A stretch of 12,784 bases of DNA from DAOTZU01 sp034433995 (GCA_034433995.1 DAOTZU010000253.1:1-12784), one strand, 5' to 3'; counted from the stretch's first letter, positions 1 through 6,126 are shown. The notes: a model not told the origin generated them from the sequence alone. Program-made: numbers and translations.

Positions 1-260
1 CTGGCCACAGTGTAGAGATAGGCGGCGCTCTGGGGCCAGGTCCGGCGCAATCCCAAAACTGCTGCAGCGAGCACCGTGCCCAGGACGAATACGGCCAGCG
101 ATTGGCTGGGAGGCAAGCCCTCCGCGGGGGACCACAACAGGGCCAACGTGGAGGCATAAAAGGTTAATAGGGCCATCACCAGGAGCAGTTTCTGGCGCAA
201 AGTGACCAAGCCACTGGCCGTGGATGCGGGCTCGGCGCGAAGCCAGCGCAATGGCGGCAT
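1..260 (-). CDS. Partial membrane protein (N-terminal 86 residues), function unknown
   Basis: An open frame runs leftward from ATG at 260-258 to the window edge without a stop, so only the N-terminus is visible. The peptide begins MPPLRWLRAEPAS. It has a short basic cytoplasmic-type stretch, a hydrophobic segment at about residues 24-43 (LLLVMALLTFYASTLALLW), a second at about 54-70 (SLAVFVLGTVLAAAVLG), then a basic LRR turn and what may be a third segment. This indicates a multi-pass inner-membrane protein. The start is well fixed: the Shine-Dalgarno (263-272) matches the anti-SD over ten bases. No diagnostic motif is visible, so it could be a transporter, a glycosyltransferase-type membrane enzyme or a membrane sensor. 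I do not assign a function. The promoter is probably at 468-496, giving a leader of about 200 nt. Confidence 0.75.
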   Translation of the reverse strand, partial: MPPLRWLRAEPASTASGLVTLRQKLLLVMALLTFYASTLALLWSPAEGLPPSQSLAVFVLGTVLAAAVLGLRRTWPQSAAYLYTVA

Positions 261-262
261 AA

Positions 263-272
263 GATCACCTCC
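263..272 (-). promoter_or_regulatory. Very strong Shine-Dalgarno of the left-edge membrane gene
   Basis: On the minus strand GGAGGTGATC lies just upstream of the ATG at 260, with 7 nt between the GGAGG core and the start. It is a ten-base perfect complement to the canonical 16S rRNA 3' end, far longer than the 4-6 base matches of the other genes here. It fixes the start codon and predicts efficient initiation unless the leader structure masks it. Confidence 0.8.
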
Positions 273-286
273 CTTGGAAATAGCTC

Positions 287-311
287 TCAGCCGTCAGCGA
301 TCAGCGCTCAG
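287..311. repeat. TCAGCNN heptamer tandem repeat (3.6 units)
   Basis: Successive units are TCAGCCG (287-293), TCAGCGA (294-300), TCAGCGC (301-307) and a partial TCAG (308-311). This is a 7-bp periodic short tandem repeat lying in the leader of the left-edge membrane gene and immediately next to the double-hairpin module. No function is visible. Confidence 0.7.
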
Positions 312-314
312 GAG

Positions 315-366
315 AAGCCCGCGCGGCGGGCTTCGGAGCCCGAGCCGTCGGATTCGATCCGACGGC
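315..366. repeat. Double-hairpin module, copy 1
   Basis: Two perfect inverted repeats sit in tandem. Hairpin A has an 8-bp stem AAGCCCGC/GCGGGCTT (315-322/326-333) with a 3-nt loop. A 10-nt spacer (334-343) follows. Hairpin B has a 10-bp stem GCCGTCGGAT/ATCCGACGGC (344-353/357-366) with a 3-nt loop. The same 8-3-8, 10, 10-3-10 architecture recurs at 3411-3462 with nearly identical stems and different loops. Weaker similarity continues to about 374. This copy lies inside the predicted leader of the left-edge membrane gene. It resembles REP-type dispersed palindromes in form, but no transposase is nearby. Confidence 0.85.
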
Positions 367-467
367 GGGCGCGGACAGCGGCGATCTATCGCCATTTTCA
401 TCCGCAGCGGTGAGCCTGGGCTCATAGGCCAACTTCCGAGACATAACGAAGGCAGCCAACCAAAGTT

Positions 468-496
468 AGCATAATCTTCTCCGCGGTCGCTGGCAA
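468..496 (-). promoter_or_regulatory. Candidate sigma-70-type promoter for the left-edge membrane gene
   Basis: On the minus strand a -35 TTGCCA (496-491, 5/6 to consensus) is separated by exactly 17 nt from a -10 TATGCT (473-468, 4/6). Transcription would start near 461 and produce a leader of about 200 nt containing the double hairpin and the heptamer repeats. Assigned by consensus only. Confidence 0.45.
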
Positions 497-516
497 ATGG
501 GGACGTATGGGGAAAC

Positions 517-549
517 AAGACGCCCGGCCCAGGCAGGCCGTGGCGTCTT
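517..549 (-). terminator. Terminator-like hairpin after the propeller gene
   Basis: The inverted repeat AAGACGCC/GGCGTCTT (517-524/542-549) is continued inward by CGGCC/GGCCG (525-529/536-540), with a one-base bulge and a 6-nt loop. That gives about 13 paired bases. It begins 18 nt past the stop codon at 568 on the minus strand. The minus-strand 3' flank reads CTTGTTTCCCC, a weak T-tract, so it is a plausible intrinsic terminator for the two-gene unit above it. Confidence 0.6.
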
Positions 550-567
550 GTGTAGCAGGAGGCTCGG

Positions 568-1719
568 CTACGAGCGCCGGATCAGAGGGAGAAAGAGGCG
601 CTGTGCCGGCGCGGGCTCGCCGCGGAGGCTGAACAAGAGGTCATAGCCTCCCTGCCCATCAGGGGCGAGCCAGAGGGCATAGGGCACCGCGCCGAGGGCC
701 AAGCGCGCCTCGGCGGGATCTTCCAGGCCGCCGGCCACCTCCTCCACGGGGGACCAGGTATCGGTGGGCGCCGACCAAGGGCGCGCCTCCACCGCCCGGT
801 CGCCGGTCCAGGCCAGGTACCCCTGTCCTTGGGCGCTGAGCGCCAACCAGGGGGCGAAACCGGTGCCGCTGGAGCGCTGCGCGGGGCTGGACCAATTACC
901 CCGGTCCCAACGGGCCGTGAAGATGCGCGGTCCCTCAGCGGTCATCTCCTGCCAGGCCAGGAAGACCCCCTCTTGATGGGCGGCCAGGGCGGGCGCCACC
1001 GACGCCGCAGCCGGCGAGGCCGAGATATCCACCGGCAGGGTCCATCCCTCGCTCGTCCACTGGGCGCACCAGATCTCATCGGGCAAGCCCTCGTCCAAGG
1101 GCTCTTGCCAGGCCACCCAAAGGGCGTTGCCTGGGCCCCAGGTCACCACCGGGCGCACGCCCCAGGCATTGGGCACCGGCGCGCTGGACCAGGTGATGCC
1201 ATCGGCGGAGCGGGCCAGGTACACCCGTGGCCCTCCTGGGGTGGTCTCGCTCCAAACGACGGCCAGCGCGCCATCCGCCGCCACGGCCAATCGCGGCGCG
1301 GAGGAATCCTCCGGCGTCTCGGAGAGGTTGGTGGGCAAGCCCCAACCCTCGGAGGCCGTCCAAGAGATCCAGTAGATCTCATCGGCGCCTTCCGCCTGGG
1401 CGGCGCACACGAGATGCACATGGCCGGCCGCGTCTGCCGCCAGATCCGGCGTGTGGCCCACCATCACCCCTTGGGCCGGCGACCAGCTCTCTCCCGTGCG
1501 CACCCGGTGCCAGAGCCAGCCCTCCGCGCTCCAGACCACGTGCACTCGGCCGGCGCTATCCACGGCCAGGGCGGCCCCTTGCGGATCCACATTCCCCTGG
1601 GCAAGGCTTTGGGGGGCCACCCAAGGAGGCGCGGCCCCCACGATGCTCCGGGAGAGCACCAGCATCCCCAAGAGGATCATGCCGAGTGCCACGAGGTGAT
1701 GCCGACGATGTCGTACCAT
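568..1719 (-). CDS. Secreted sialidase/BNR-like beta-propeller protein
   Basis: A 383-residue exported protein. The start chosen is ATG at 1719, preceded by GGGAG six nt away. It opens with a basic n-region (MVRHRRHH), a hydrophobic core and a likely cleavage near IVGA-APP, i.e. a signal peptide; the frame extends further upstream but that part lacks these features. Seven similar units of about 45-50 residues follow, each with a pattern like 'LA-x(4-6)-G-x-v-x-v-W-x(8)-I/V-x-W'. Examples are AVDSAGRVHVVWS, AVAADGALAVVWSE and LALSAQGQGYLAWTG. Seven units suit a seven-bladed propeller of the exo-sialidase/BNR-repeat superfamily, but no sialidase catalytic set is evident, so it may be non-enzymatic. 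The C-terminus ends in LFLPLIRRS, a tail shared in type with the protein at 6133-7242. It lies 28 nt downstream of the DUF5666-repeat gene, so the two are probably co-transcribed. Confidence 0.75.
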   Translation of the reverse strand: MVRHRRHHLVALGMILLGMLVLSRSIVGAAPPWVAPQSLAQGNVDPQGAALAVDSAGRVHVVWSAEGWLWHRVRTGESWSPAQGVMVGHTPDLAADAAGHVHLVCAAQAEGADEIYWISWTASEGWGLPTNLSETPEDSSAPRLAVAADGALAVVWSETTPGGPRVYLARSADGITWSSAPVPNAWGVRPVVTWGPGNALWVAWQEPLDEGLPDEIWCAQWTSEGWTLPVDISASPAAASVAPALAAHQEGVFLAWQEMTAEGPRIFTARWDRGNWSSPAQRSSGTGFAPWLALSAQGQGYLAWTGDRAVEARPWSAPTDTWSPVEEVAGGLEDPAEARLALGAVPYALWLAPDGQGGYDLLFSLRGEPAPAQRLFLPLIRRS

Positions 1720-1747
1720 GATGCGCTCCCTGAGATCTTGTCGTGCT

Positions 1748-3247
1748 TTAGGGCTTTGCCAACCCCACGGCCTTGAACTGGCGCGCCTCAGGGGTGCCCT
1801 GGGCTGCGGGTTGTGCCTCCTCAGGGGTGGGGGTGGCCTCGCTGCCCAGAATCTCGATGCGCAGGGCATGGAGGGTACCATCGGCCATGCGTAGCGCCCT
1901 CACCCGGGCCCTGAGACCCACCGCCGGCTTGCCCACGATCTCGGTGCGGCGGTTGACCACGACGGTGAACTCCCCGATGACCCATTCGCCATAACGCGTC
2001 GTGGGGAGTTGCATGATCTCGCCCTCAAACTCTACCAGGTCCGGCGTGCGGCTGGGCTGCGGGGTAAGGCTGGGCCGCGGCGTCACGGTGACCGTGGGCC
2101 CCTCCGACGAGATCTCGATGTGCAGGGCCAACAGCGTGCCGTTGCCCAAGACCGCCACCTTGGCCGTGGCCTCGTGCCCCACGATGGGCCGGCCCACGAT
2201 GACGGTTTGGGTCGTCACCAACACCCGCTGTTCGCCGATCTGCCACCAACCAAAAAGATGCTGGGGAAAGCGCTGCAGCGTGCCTGTGATGGTGCGCACG
2301 TACTCGGTCGGCTCTGGGATGACGATCTTGATGGCCTTGAGCACGCCGTTGCTGTAACGCAGCGCCCGCACGGTGGCCATCTTGCCCACCGCGGGGGTGC
2401 CCTCCACTTGGTCTGCCCGGGTAACCACCACGGTGCGCCCCTCGATCACCCAGATGCCGATCAATCGGGGCGGGAAGCGCTGGATGGTGCCGGAGAAGAT
2501 GATCTCCTGCGGCGGTTCCGGGGTGCCGGGCAGCACATGGATGGTGAGGGCCACGAGTTGAGGCTCTTCGGTGGAGGAAGTGGTGGGCAGAACAAGGGCC
2601 CGCACCCGCACCTTGGCCCCCTCCACCGGCTCACCGATGATGATGGTGGATTCGGTGATGCGAACGGTGCGCCCGTCGATCACCCAGCTCTCCTCACCCA
2701 TGCTTATGATGGTGCCCACGAATTCGACGATGCGCCCTTGGGGCTCTACGATGATGATTTCGGCGATGAGGTCCCCCTCATGGACGCGCGCTTGGACGGA
2801 GACCATGGCGCCCACCTGCAGCTCACCCTGGATGCGGGTCTCGGTGGTCACCTGTACCCGCACGTTGTTCATCGCCATCCAACCCTCGCCCAGGGCGGTG
2901 ATGCGCCCCCGCAGATAGACGACATCGCCCTCCTGAAGCTTTTCCACCCGGATGATCAGCGCCTCCAAAGTCTCATCGGCCAGCTTCTTGGCAATGACAG
3001 TGACCGTGGCACCCACCGTGGCGGGGCCGTTGGTCTCGATGATGCGCGTCTCCTCGGTGACGGTGACGGTTTGGTCGCCGATCACCCACTCACCGATGGG
3101 ATCCTCGGCGGGGCGATCGTGGACCACGCCACGGAACTTGACCAGAGGCAGCGCCGTGACGTCTGCCCCTTGGGCCAATGTCGCGACAGGGAGACACAGA
3201 CTGAGCAGCACGAACAAAACGGTCACGATGCGTAATGCAGGTTTCAT
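1748..3247 (-). CDS. Secreted protein with six tandem DUF5666-like repeats
   Basis: A 499-residue exported protein. ATG at 3247 is preceded by AAAGGAG nine nt away and yields a clean signal peptide (MKPALRIVTVLFVLLSLCLPVATLAQ, cleavage about residue 26); the longer frame from 3292 does not. Six repeats lie at about residues 37-104, 109-168, 173-239, 249-312, 318-380 and 406-468. Each has the pattern F-x-G-x-I...G-x-W-x-I-G/D-G-x-T-V-x-V-T-x-x-T-x-I-x-G-x-P-x-V-G-x-x-V-x-V-x-A...G-T-L-x-A-x-x-I-x-I. This is the DUF5666 pattern, a small extracellular beta domain of unknown role. Repeat 2 is the most divergent. A TP-rich linker (about 385-403) precedes repeat 6, and the C-terminal tail is Ala/Pro/Thr-rich. 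It is first in a two-gene unit with the propeller protein, suggesting a joint cell-surface role (inference). A weak -10-like TATGAT lies at 3275-3270 without a good -35. Confidence 0.75.
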   Translation of the reverse strand: MKPALRIVTVLFVLLSLCLPVATLAQGADVTALPLVKFRGVVHDRPAEDPIGEWVIGDQTVTVTEETRIIETNGPATVGATVTVIAKKLADETLEALIIRVEKLQEGDVVYLRGRITALGEGWMAMNNVRVQVTTETRIQGELQVGAMVSVQARVHEGDLIAEIIIVEPQGRIVEFVGTIISMGEESWVIDGRTVRITESTIIIGEPVEGAKVRVRALVLPTTSSTEEPQLVALTIHVLPGTPEPPQEIIFSGTIQRFPPRLIGIWVIEGRTVVVTRADQVEGTPAVGKMATVRALRYSNGVLKAIKIVIPEPTEYVRTITGTLQRFPQHLFGWWQIGEQRVLVTTQTVIVGRPIVGHEATAKVAVLGNGTLLALHIEISSEGPTVTVTPRPSLTPQPSRTPDLVEFEGEIMQLPTTRYGEWVIGEFTVVVNRRTEIVGKPAVGLRARVRALRMADGTLHALRIEILGSEATPTPEEAQPAAQGTPEARQFKAVGLAKP

Positions 3248-3410
3248 GGGATGACACTCCTTTCCGGCTATCATACTGGCTGAACAGTTCATCCCTAAAG
3301 AGGGCCCAGGGCGCGCTAAAATACATCCTTAATCTCCCGGCCGGGTTGGGCGATAGAAAGGGCGCCGCGACAATGTCCCCGTCGGTTGGGAACCGGCGTC
3401 TATGGTGCAA

Positions 3411-3462
3411 AAGCCCGCAACGCGGGCTTGGCAAGCAGAGCCATCGGATGGAATCCGACGGC
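3411..3462. repeat. Double-hairpin module, copy 2
   Basis: Same layout as copy 1. Hairpin A is AAGCCCGC/GCGGGCTT (3411-3418/3422-3429) with loop AAC. A 10-nt spacer (3430-3439) follows. Hairpin B is GCCATCGGAT/ATCCGACGGC (3440-3449/3453-3462) with loop GGA and a single A/C mismatch in the stem. Against copy 1, stem positions match at 35 of 36, both loops differ at all six positions, and the spacer differs at half. Similarity continues weakly to about 3470. A T-run follows at 3480-3485, too far downstream for a standard intrinsic terminator. Confidence 0.85.
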
Positions 3463-3507
3463 AGGCAAGGCCTACCCACTTTTTTCAATACCTTGGCGAT
3501 GCACACG

Positions 3508-3540
3508 TTTGCAATTCTTGATAATTGTGATATAATATCA
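3508..3540 (+). promoter_or_regulatory. Strong promoter with a palindrome over the -10, before the DUF1858 gene
   Basis: A -35 TTTGCA (3508-3513) with a 17-nt spacer, or TTGCAA (3509-3514) with 16 nt, precedes a perfect -10 TATAAT (3531-3536). The perfect 13-nt palindrome TGATATAATATCA (3528-3540) covers the -10. It has the form of an operator at which a dimeric repressor could block RNA polymerase. The tract is strikingly AT-rich for this window. No regulator gene is adjacent, so the operator role is inferred. Confidence 0.6.
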
Positions 3541-3550
3541 TCAGAGATGC

Positions 3551-3589
3551 CCAGGGGAATTCTCCTGGAGCTTGCTCTGCCGATCGGCA
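3551..3589 (+). promoter_or_regulatory. Two small palindromes in the DUF1858 leader
   Basis: CCAGGGGAATTCTCCTGG (3551-3568) is a near-perfect palindrome with one G-T wobble, able to fold as a short hairpin. TGCCGATCGGCA (3578-3589) is a perfect 12-nt palindrome. Both lie in the transcribed leader between the promoter at 3508-3536 and the start at 3628. They could be protein-binding sites or weak leader hairpins. Neither matches a known riboswitch that I recognise. Confidence 0.35.
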
Positions 3590-3627
3590 TACAAGAGGCC
3601 ACGGCAAACCTATGCAGGAGTTCCAAG

Positions 3628-3837
3628 ATGACCATCACCAAAGAGATGTCCATCGCCGAGATTGTGCAAAAATATCCGCAGACGGTCAAAGTGTTTCTCA
3701 AGCACGGTTTGATGTGCATCGGCTGCGCGGCGGCCCGTTTCGAGAACCTGGAACAAGGGGCGACGGCCCACGGGATCGATGTGCCCGCTCTGCTCAAGGA
3801 TCTGAATGCCGTGGTGGAGCCGGAGGCCAAGAATTAG
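3628..3837 (+). CDS. DUF1858 / hybrid-cluster-protein-associated redox disulfide protein
   Basis: A 69-residue cytoplasmic protein matching DUF1858 (TIGR03980 type). The core reads MSIAEIVQKYPQTVKVFLKHGLMCIGC, with a CxxC pair at C30 and C33, then a Glu/Ala-rich helix and ALLKDLN. The family is named for its genomic association with hybrid cluster protein and is thought to act in redox or nitrogen-stress chemistry through the paired cysteines; the exact reaction is not established. The start is set by AGGAG seven nt before ATG 3628. Upstream are a strong promoter and a candidate operator, so it looks independently regulated. No hybrid cluster protein gene lies in this window. Endonuclease III follows after 53 nt. 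The whole-domain length is normal. Confidence 0.85.
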   Translation: MTITKEMSIAEIVQKYPQTVKVFLKHGLMCIGCAAARFENLEQGATAHGIDVPALLKDLNAVVEPEAKN

Positions 3838-3890
3838 CCAGGCCCCATGTCGCAGCCAAGGGAGCAAGCCCGTAAAGGTCCGGATGCCTC

Positions 3891-4571
3891 ATGCCCGTTG
3901 AGACCAAAGCCAAGGCCGAACGCATCCACGCCTTGCTTCTGGAGCGGTATGGTCAGCCCCAGCTCAGGGAGCGGTTGGACCCGCTGAGCGAGCTGGTGCT
4001 GACCATTCTTTCCCAGAACACGGCCGATCGAAACAGCCATCGCGCCTACGAGGCGTTGCGGGAGCGCTTCCCCACCTGGGAGGAGGTCCTGGCGGCGCCG
4101 GTGGAGGAGGTGGCTGAGGCCATCCGCATTGGGGGGCTGGCCCAAGTGAAGGCGCCCCGCATCCAAAGCATTTTGCGCCAGTTGGCCCAGGAACATGGCG
4201 CCCTCAGCCTGGATTTCTTGGCCGAGATGTCCGTTGAGGAGGCGCGCCGGTTCTTGCTCTCCTTGCCGGGGGTGGGCCCCAAGACCGCCGCGTGTGTGCT
4301 CCTCTTTTCCCTGCAAAAGCCGGCCTTTCCGGTGGATACCCACGTCCATCGGGTCACCCGCCGCTTGGGGCTCATCGGCCCCAAGACCAGCGCCGAGGAG
4401 GCCCATGACCTTTTGGCGGAGCTGGTGCCGCCGGAGCACTATTTTGCCTTCCATGTGAACCTCATTCGCCATGGACGCGCCATCTGCCATGCCGCTGCGC
4501 CCCGCTGTGAGATCTGCCCTTTGGCCCCCGAGTGTGATCACCTCAATTTGAACCGCCAAGCATCCTCTTGA
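3891..4571 (+). CDS. nth: Endonuclease III family DNA glycosylase/AP lyase
   Basis: A 226-residue HhH-GPD base-excision-repair enzyme that removes oxidised pyrimidines and nicks abasic sites. The substrate-binding helix region reads LTILSQNTAD (37-46). The helix-hairpin-helix is LPGVGPKTAACVL, placing the Schiff-base lysine at K131. The catalytic aspartate is D149 in VDTHVHRV. The iron-sulfur loop is C199-x6-C206-x2-C209-x5-C215, the exact spacing for a [4Fe-4S] cluster. Length is normal. An in-frame TAA at 3873 limits the start to ATG 3891; the nearest SD-like AAAGG is 12 nt upstream, so initiation looks weak or coupled. A five-codon ATG frame (3884-3901) overlaps the start. It may be co-transcribed with the DUF1858 gene. 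It could belong to an Nth-related subfamily with a slightly different lesion preference. Confidence 0.92.
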   Translation: MPVETKAKAERIHALLLERYGQPQLRERLDPLSELVLTILSQNTADRNSHRAYEALRERFPTWEEVLAAPVEEVAEAIRIGGLAQVKAPRIQSILRQLAQEHGALSLDFLAEMSVEEARRFLLSLPGVGPKTAACVLLFSLQKPAFPVDTHVHRVTRRLGLIGPKTSAEEAHDLLAELVPPEHYFAFHVNLIRHGRAICHAAAPRCEICPLAPECDHLNLNRQASS

Positions 4572-4669
4572 CGGGCCATGCCGCCGAATCCCTCTCCGAT
4601 CCGGGCTGGGCCGCTTCCGGCGCATCGCGCTGGGCCCGGAGGCCGGCGCCGGCACAATCCCGCGGCCAA

Positions 4670-4698
4670 TTGCATCGCGGCGCCAATTGCGCTATCTT
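4670..4698 (+). promoter_or_regulatory. Candidate promoter for the M20 peptidase gene
   Basis: A -35 TTGCAT (4670-4675) is spaced 17 nt from a -10 TATCTT (4693-4698). The site lies in the 153-nt gap after endonuclease III, just before a strong Shine-Dalgarno AGGAGG (4711-4716) for the next gene. Consensus match only. Confidence 0.4.
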
Positions 4699-4724
4699 TA
4701 GCCATCCTTTAGGAGGGGAAGGAT

Positions 4725-6083
4725 ATGGAACTGCCCCAGGAGTTCAAGGCCCAGGTGGTAGATGTGTTGCGCGCTCTGGTGCGCATAGATACCACCAATC
4801 CGCCCGGCAACGAGATAGCTTGCGCGCGCTACCTAGCGGAGCTGCTGGCGCCGGCGGGCGTGGAGCTGGAGATCATCGAATCGGCCCCCGGCCGGGGCAA
4901 CCTGATCGCCCGCTTGCGAGGCACGGGAGAGGAGAAACCGTTACTCCTTTTGGGGCATATGGATGTGGTGGCGGCCGATCCTGCCGAGTGGCGCTACCCG
5001 CCCTTTGCCGCCGAGATCCACGATGGGTGCATCTGGGGGCGCGGCACGACGGATATGAAGCAGATGATCGCCGTCAGCGCGGTGATCATACTGGCCCTGG
5101 CCCGCCTGGGCCGCCCTTTGCGCCGTGACGTGATCCTGGCGGCCACGGCCGATGAGGAACACGGAGGGCGCTGGGGCGTGGGCTGGTTGGTCAAGGAGCG
5201 GCCAGAGCTGTTCGCTGTGGCCTGTGCCCTTAACGAAGGGGGCGGCGGGCCCCTGCGGGTGGGTGAGCGCGTCTATTACACCTGCCAATGCGCCGAGAAG
5301 GGCGTTTGCCGCACCGTGTGGACGGCCCAGGCCAAAGGAGGCCACGGCTCCCAGCCCCGCCACGATCTGGCGACTTTTAGGCTGGCCCGAGCCATCGCCC
5401 AATTGGGCGATGGCCATCTGCAAGGCCGAGCGGTGGCCACCATGGAGCTGGCGTTGCGCATCATCGCCGCGGGGCAATCGCCCCAGGCGGCCGAGAGGGT
5501 GGAGGCCCTTTTGGAGCAGGGGCGCATTGCCGATGCCCTGGGCGCCGCCGGCTTGGATGACGAGGCCATCGCCCACAATCGTCCCCTCTTCTACGATACC
5601 GCCGCGGTGACGGCGCTGCGGGCGGGCGATCCGGCAAGCATCAACGTCATCCCACCCACGGCCCTGGCTTATGTGGATGGCCGCATCCTCCCCGGCCAAA
5701 CGCGGGAGGGGTTCCTGGAGCTCTTGCGCCGGCGGGCCGGCGAGGGCGTGACCATCGAGGTGTACGAGGGGCAATACTCGCCCGGCCTGGAATCCTCCCC
5801 CGAAGCCCCCATCTACCGCACCATCGGCCGGGTCATAGTCGAGCGTGGCGGCGGGGCAGAGGTGATCCCTTGGATGTGTTCCGGCTCCACCGATGCGCGT
5901 TACCTCATTCCTAGGGGCGTGCCCGTTTTTGGTTTTGTGCCCAGCAAACCCCATCCGGAGGATGGGGAGCCGGATGGCGCCCACGCCAACGATGAGCGCA
6001 TCCGGATAGAGGACCTCCTTTTTGCCTTGGATATCCTGTATGATGTCGTTTACCGTTTTTGCAGCGGAGATGAACAGACCTAA
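4725..6083 (+). CDS. M20 family zinc metallopeptidase/deacylase (ArgE/DapE/CPG2-like)
   Basis: A 452-residue cytosolic amidohydrolase or dipeptidase of the M20 family. Metal-site motifs are complete: GHMDVV (H78, D80), WGRGTTDMK (bridging D110), TADEEHGG (general base E144, metal ligand E145), LNEGGGG (E171) and the late His in GAHANDER (H420). GGHGSQP (H207) matches the dimerisation-domain histidine that completes the active site in trans in this family. The lid domain is about residues 185-310. ATG 4725 has AGGAGG eight nt upstream. The substrate cannot be read from sequence; candidates are dipeptides, N-acyl or N-succinyl amino acids. The gene has its own candidate promoter, and the secreted SdrD-B-like gene begins 49 nt later, possibly on the same transcript. 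Confidence 0.88.
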   Translation: MELPQEFKAQVVDVLRALVRIDTTNPPGNEIACARYLAELLAPAGVELEIIESAPGRGNLIARLRGTGEEKPLLLLGHMDVVAADPAEWRYPPFAAEIHDGCIWGRGTTDMKQMIAVSAVIILALARLGRPLRRDVILAATADEEHGGRWGVGWLVKERPELFAVACALNEGGGGPLRVGERVYYTCQCAEKGVCRTVWTAQAKGGHGSQPRHDLATFRLARAIAQLGDGHLQGRAVATMELALRIIAAGQSPQAAERVEALLEQGRIADALGAAGLDDEAIAHNRPLFYDTAAVTALRAGDPASINVIPPTALAYVDGRILPGQTREGFLELLRRRAGEGVTIEVYEGQYSPGLESSPEAPIYRTIGRVIVERGGGAEVIPWMCSGSTDARYLIPRGVPVFGFVPSKPHPEDGEPDGAHANDERIRIEDLLFALDILYDVVYRFCSGDEQT

Positions 6084-6119
6084 CAGGTTGCGCCAGATTT
6101 TTCGGGTCTCGCGGGGCAT

Positions 6120-6126
6120 GGGGAGG
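6120..6126 (+). promoter_or_regulatory. Shine-Dalgarno that selects the GTG start at 6133
   Basis: GGGGAGG lies six nt before GTG 6133. The in-frame ATGs upstream (6070 and 6118) have no comparable site, and the 6118 ATG overlaps this element. The choice also gives a signal peptide with an n-region of normal length. Confidence 0.6.

Larger units (their letters stand above)
261..567. other. 307-bp intergenic region with leader repeats, promoter and terminator
   Basis: No credible gene lies here; short frames on both strands lack a ribosome site and coding character. From left to right it holds the membrane gene's Shine-Dalgarno (263-272), a heptamer tandem repeat (287-311), the double-hairpin module (315-366), a small GGCGAT/ATCGCC hairpin (380-393), a candidate minus-strand promoter (468-496), and the terminator-like hairpin of the propeller gene (517-549). 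Confidence 0.7.
3248..3627. other. 380-bp divergent intergenic region
   Basis: It separates the leftward DUF5666-repeat gene from the rightward DUF1858 gene. It contains the leftward gene's Shine-Dalgarno (3257-3263), the second double-hairpin module (3411-3462), an AT-rich tract with a strong rightward promoter (3508-3536) overlapped by a 13-nt palindrome, and two small leader palindromes (3551-3568 and 3578-3589). A rightward frame spans much of it, but its amino-terminal part has no ribosome site and is not protein-like. Confidence 0.7.

Noticed and set aside
287..366. CRISPR-like array
   Set aside because: Heptamer repeats and two palindromes with no repeat-spacer periodicity and no cas genes.
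829..1776. 315-codon plus-strand frame opposite the propeller gene
   Set aside because: Antisense shadow caused by high GC; Gly/Arg/Pro-rich, no ribosome site, no family features, while the minus strand encodes a coherent repeat protein with a signal peptide.
1720..1881. 54-codon upstream extension of the propeller gene
   Set aside because: Arg/Pro-rich, overlaps the upstream gene, and lies before a signal peptide with its own Shine-Dalgarno.
2009..3235. 408-codon plus-strand frame opposite the DUF5666-repeat gene
   Set aside because: His/Asp/Gly-rich low-quality composition and full overlap with six clear repeats on the other strand; a mirrored frame, not a gene.
3411..3485. Double hairpin copy 2 plus T-run as an intrinsic terminator
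   Set aside because: The T-run is about 17 nt from the last stem, and no rightward gene ends upstream of it.
3235..3627. Long N-terminal extension of the DUF1858 frame
   Set aside because: Includes the double hairpin, promoter and leader; not protein-like; ATG 3628 has a good Shine-Dalgarno and gives the normal family length.
3090..3830. 246-codon minus-strand frame over the divergent region
   Set aside because: Covers both the DUF1858 gene and the promoter in antisense and has no coherent domain.
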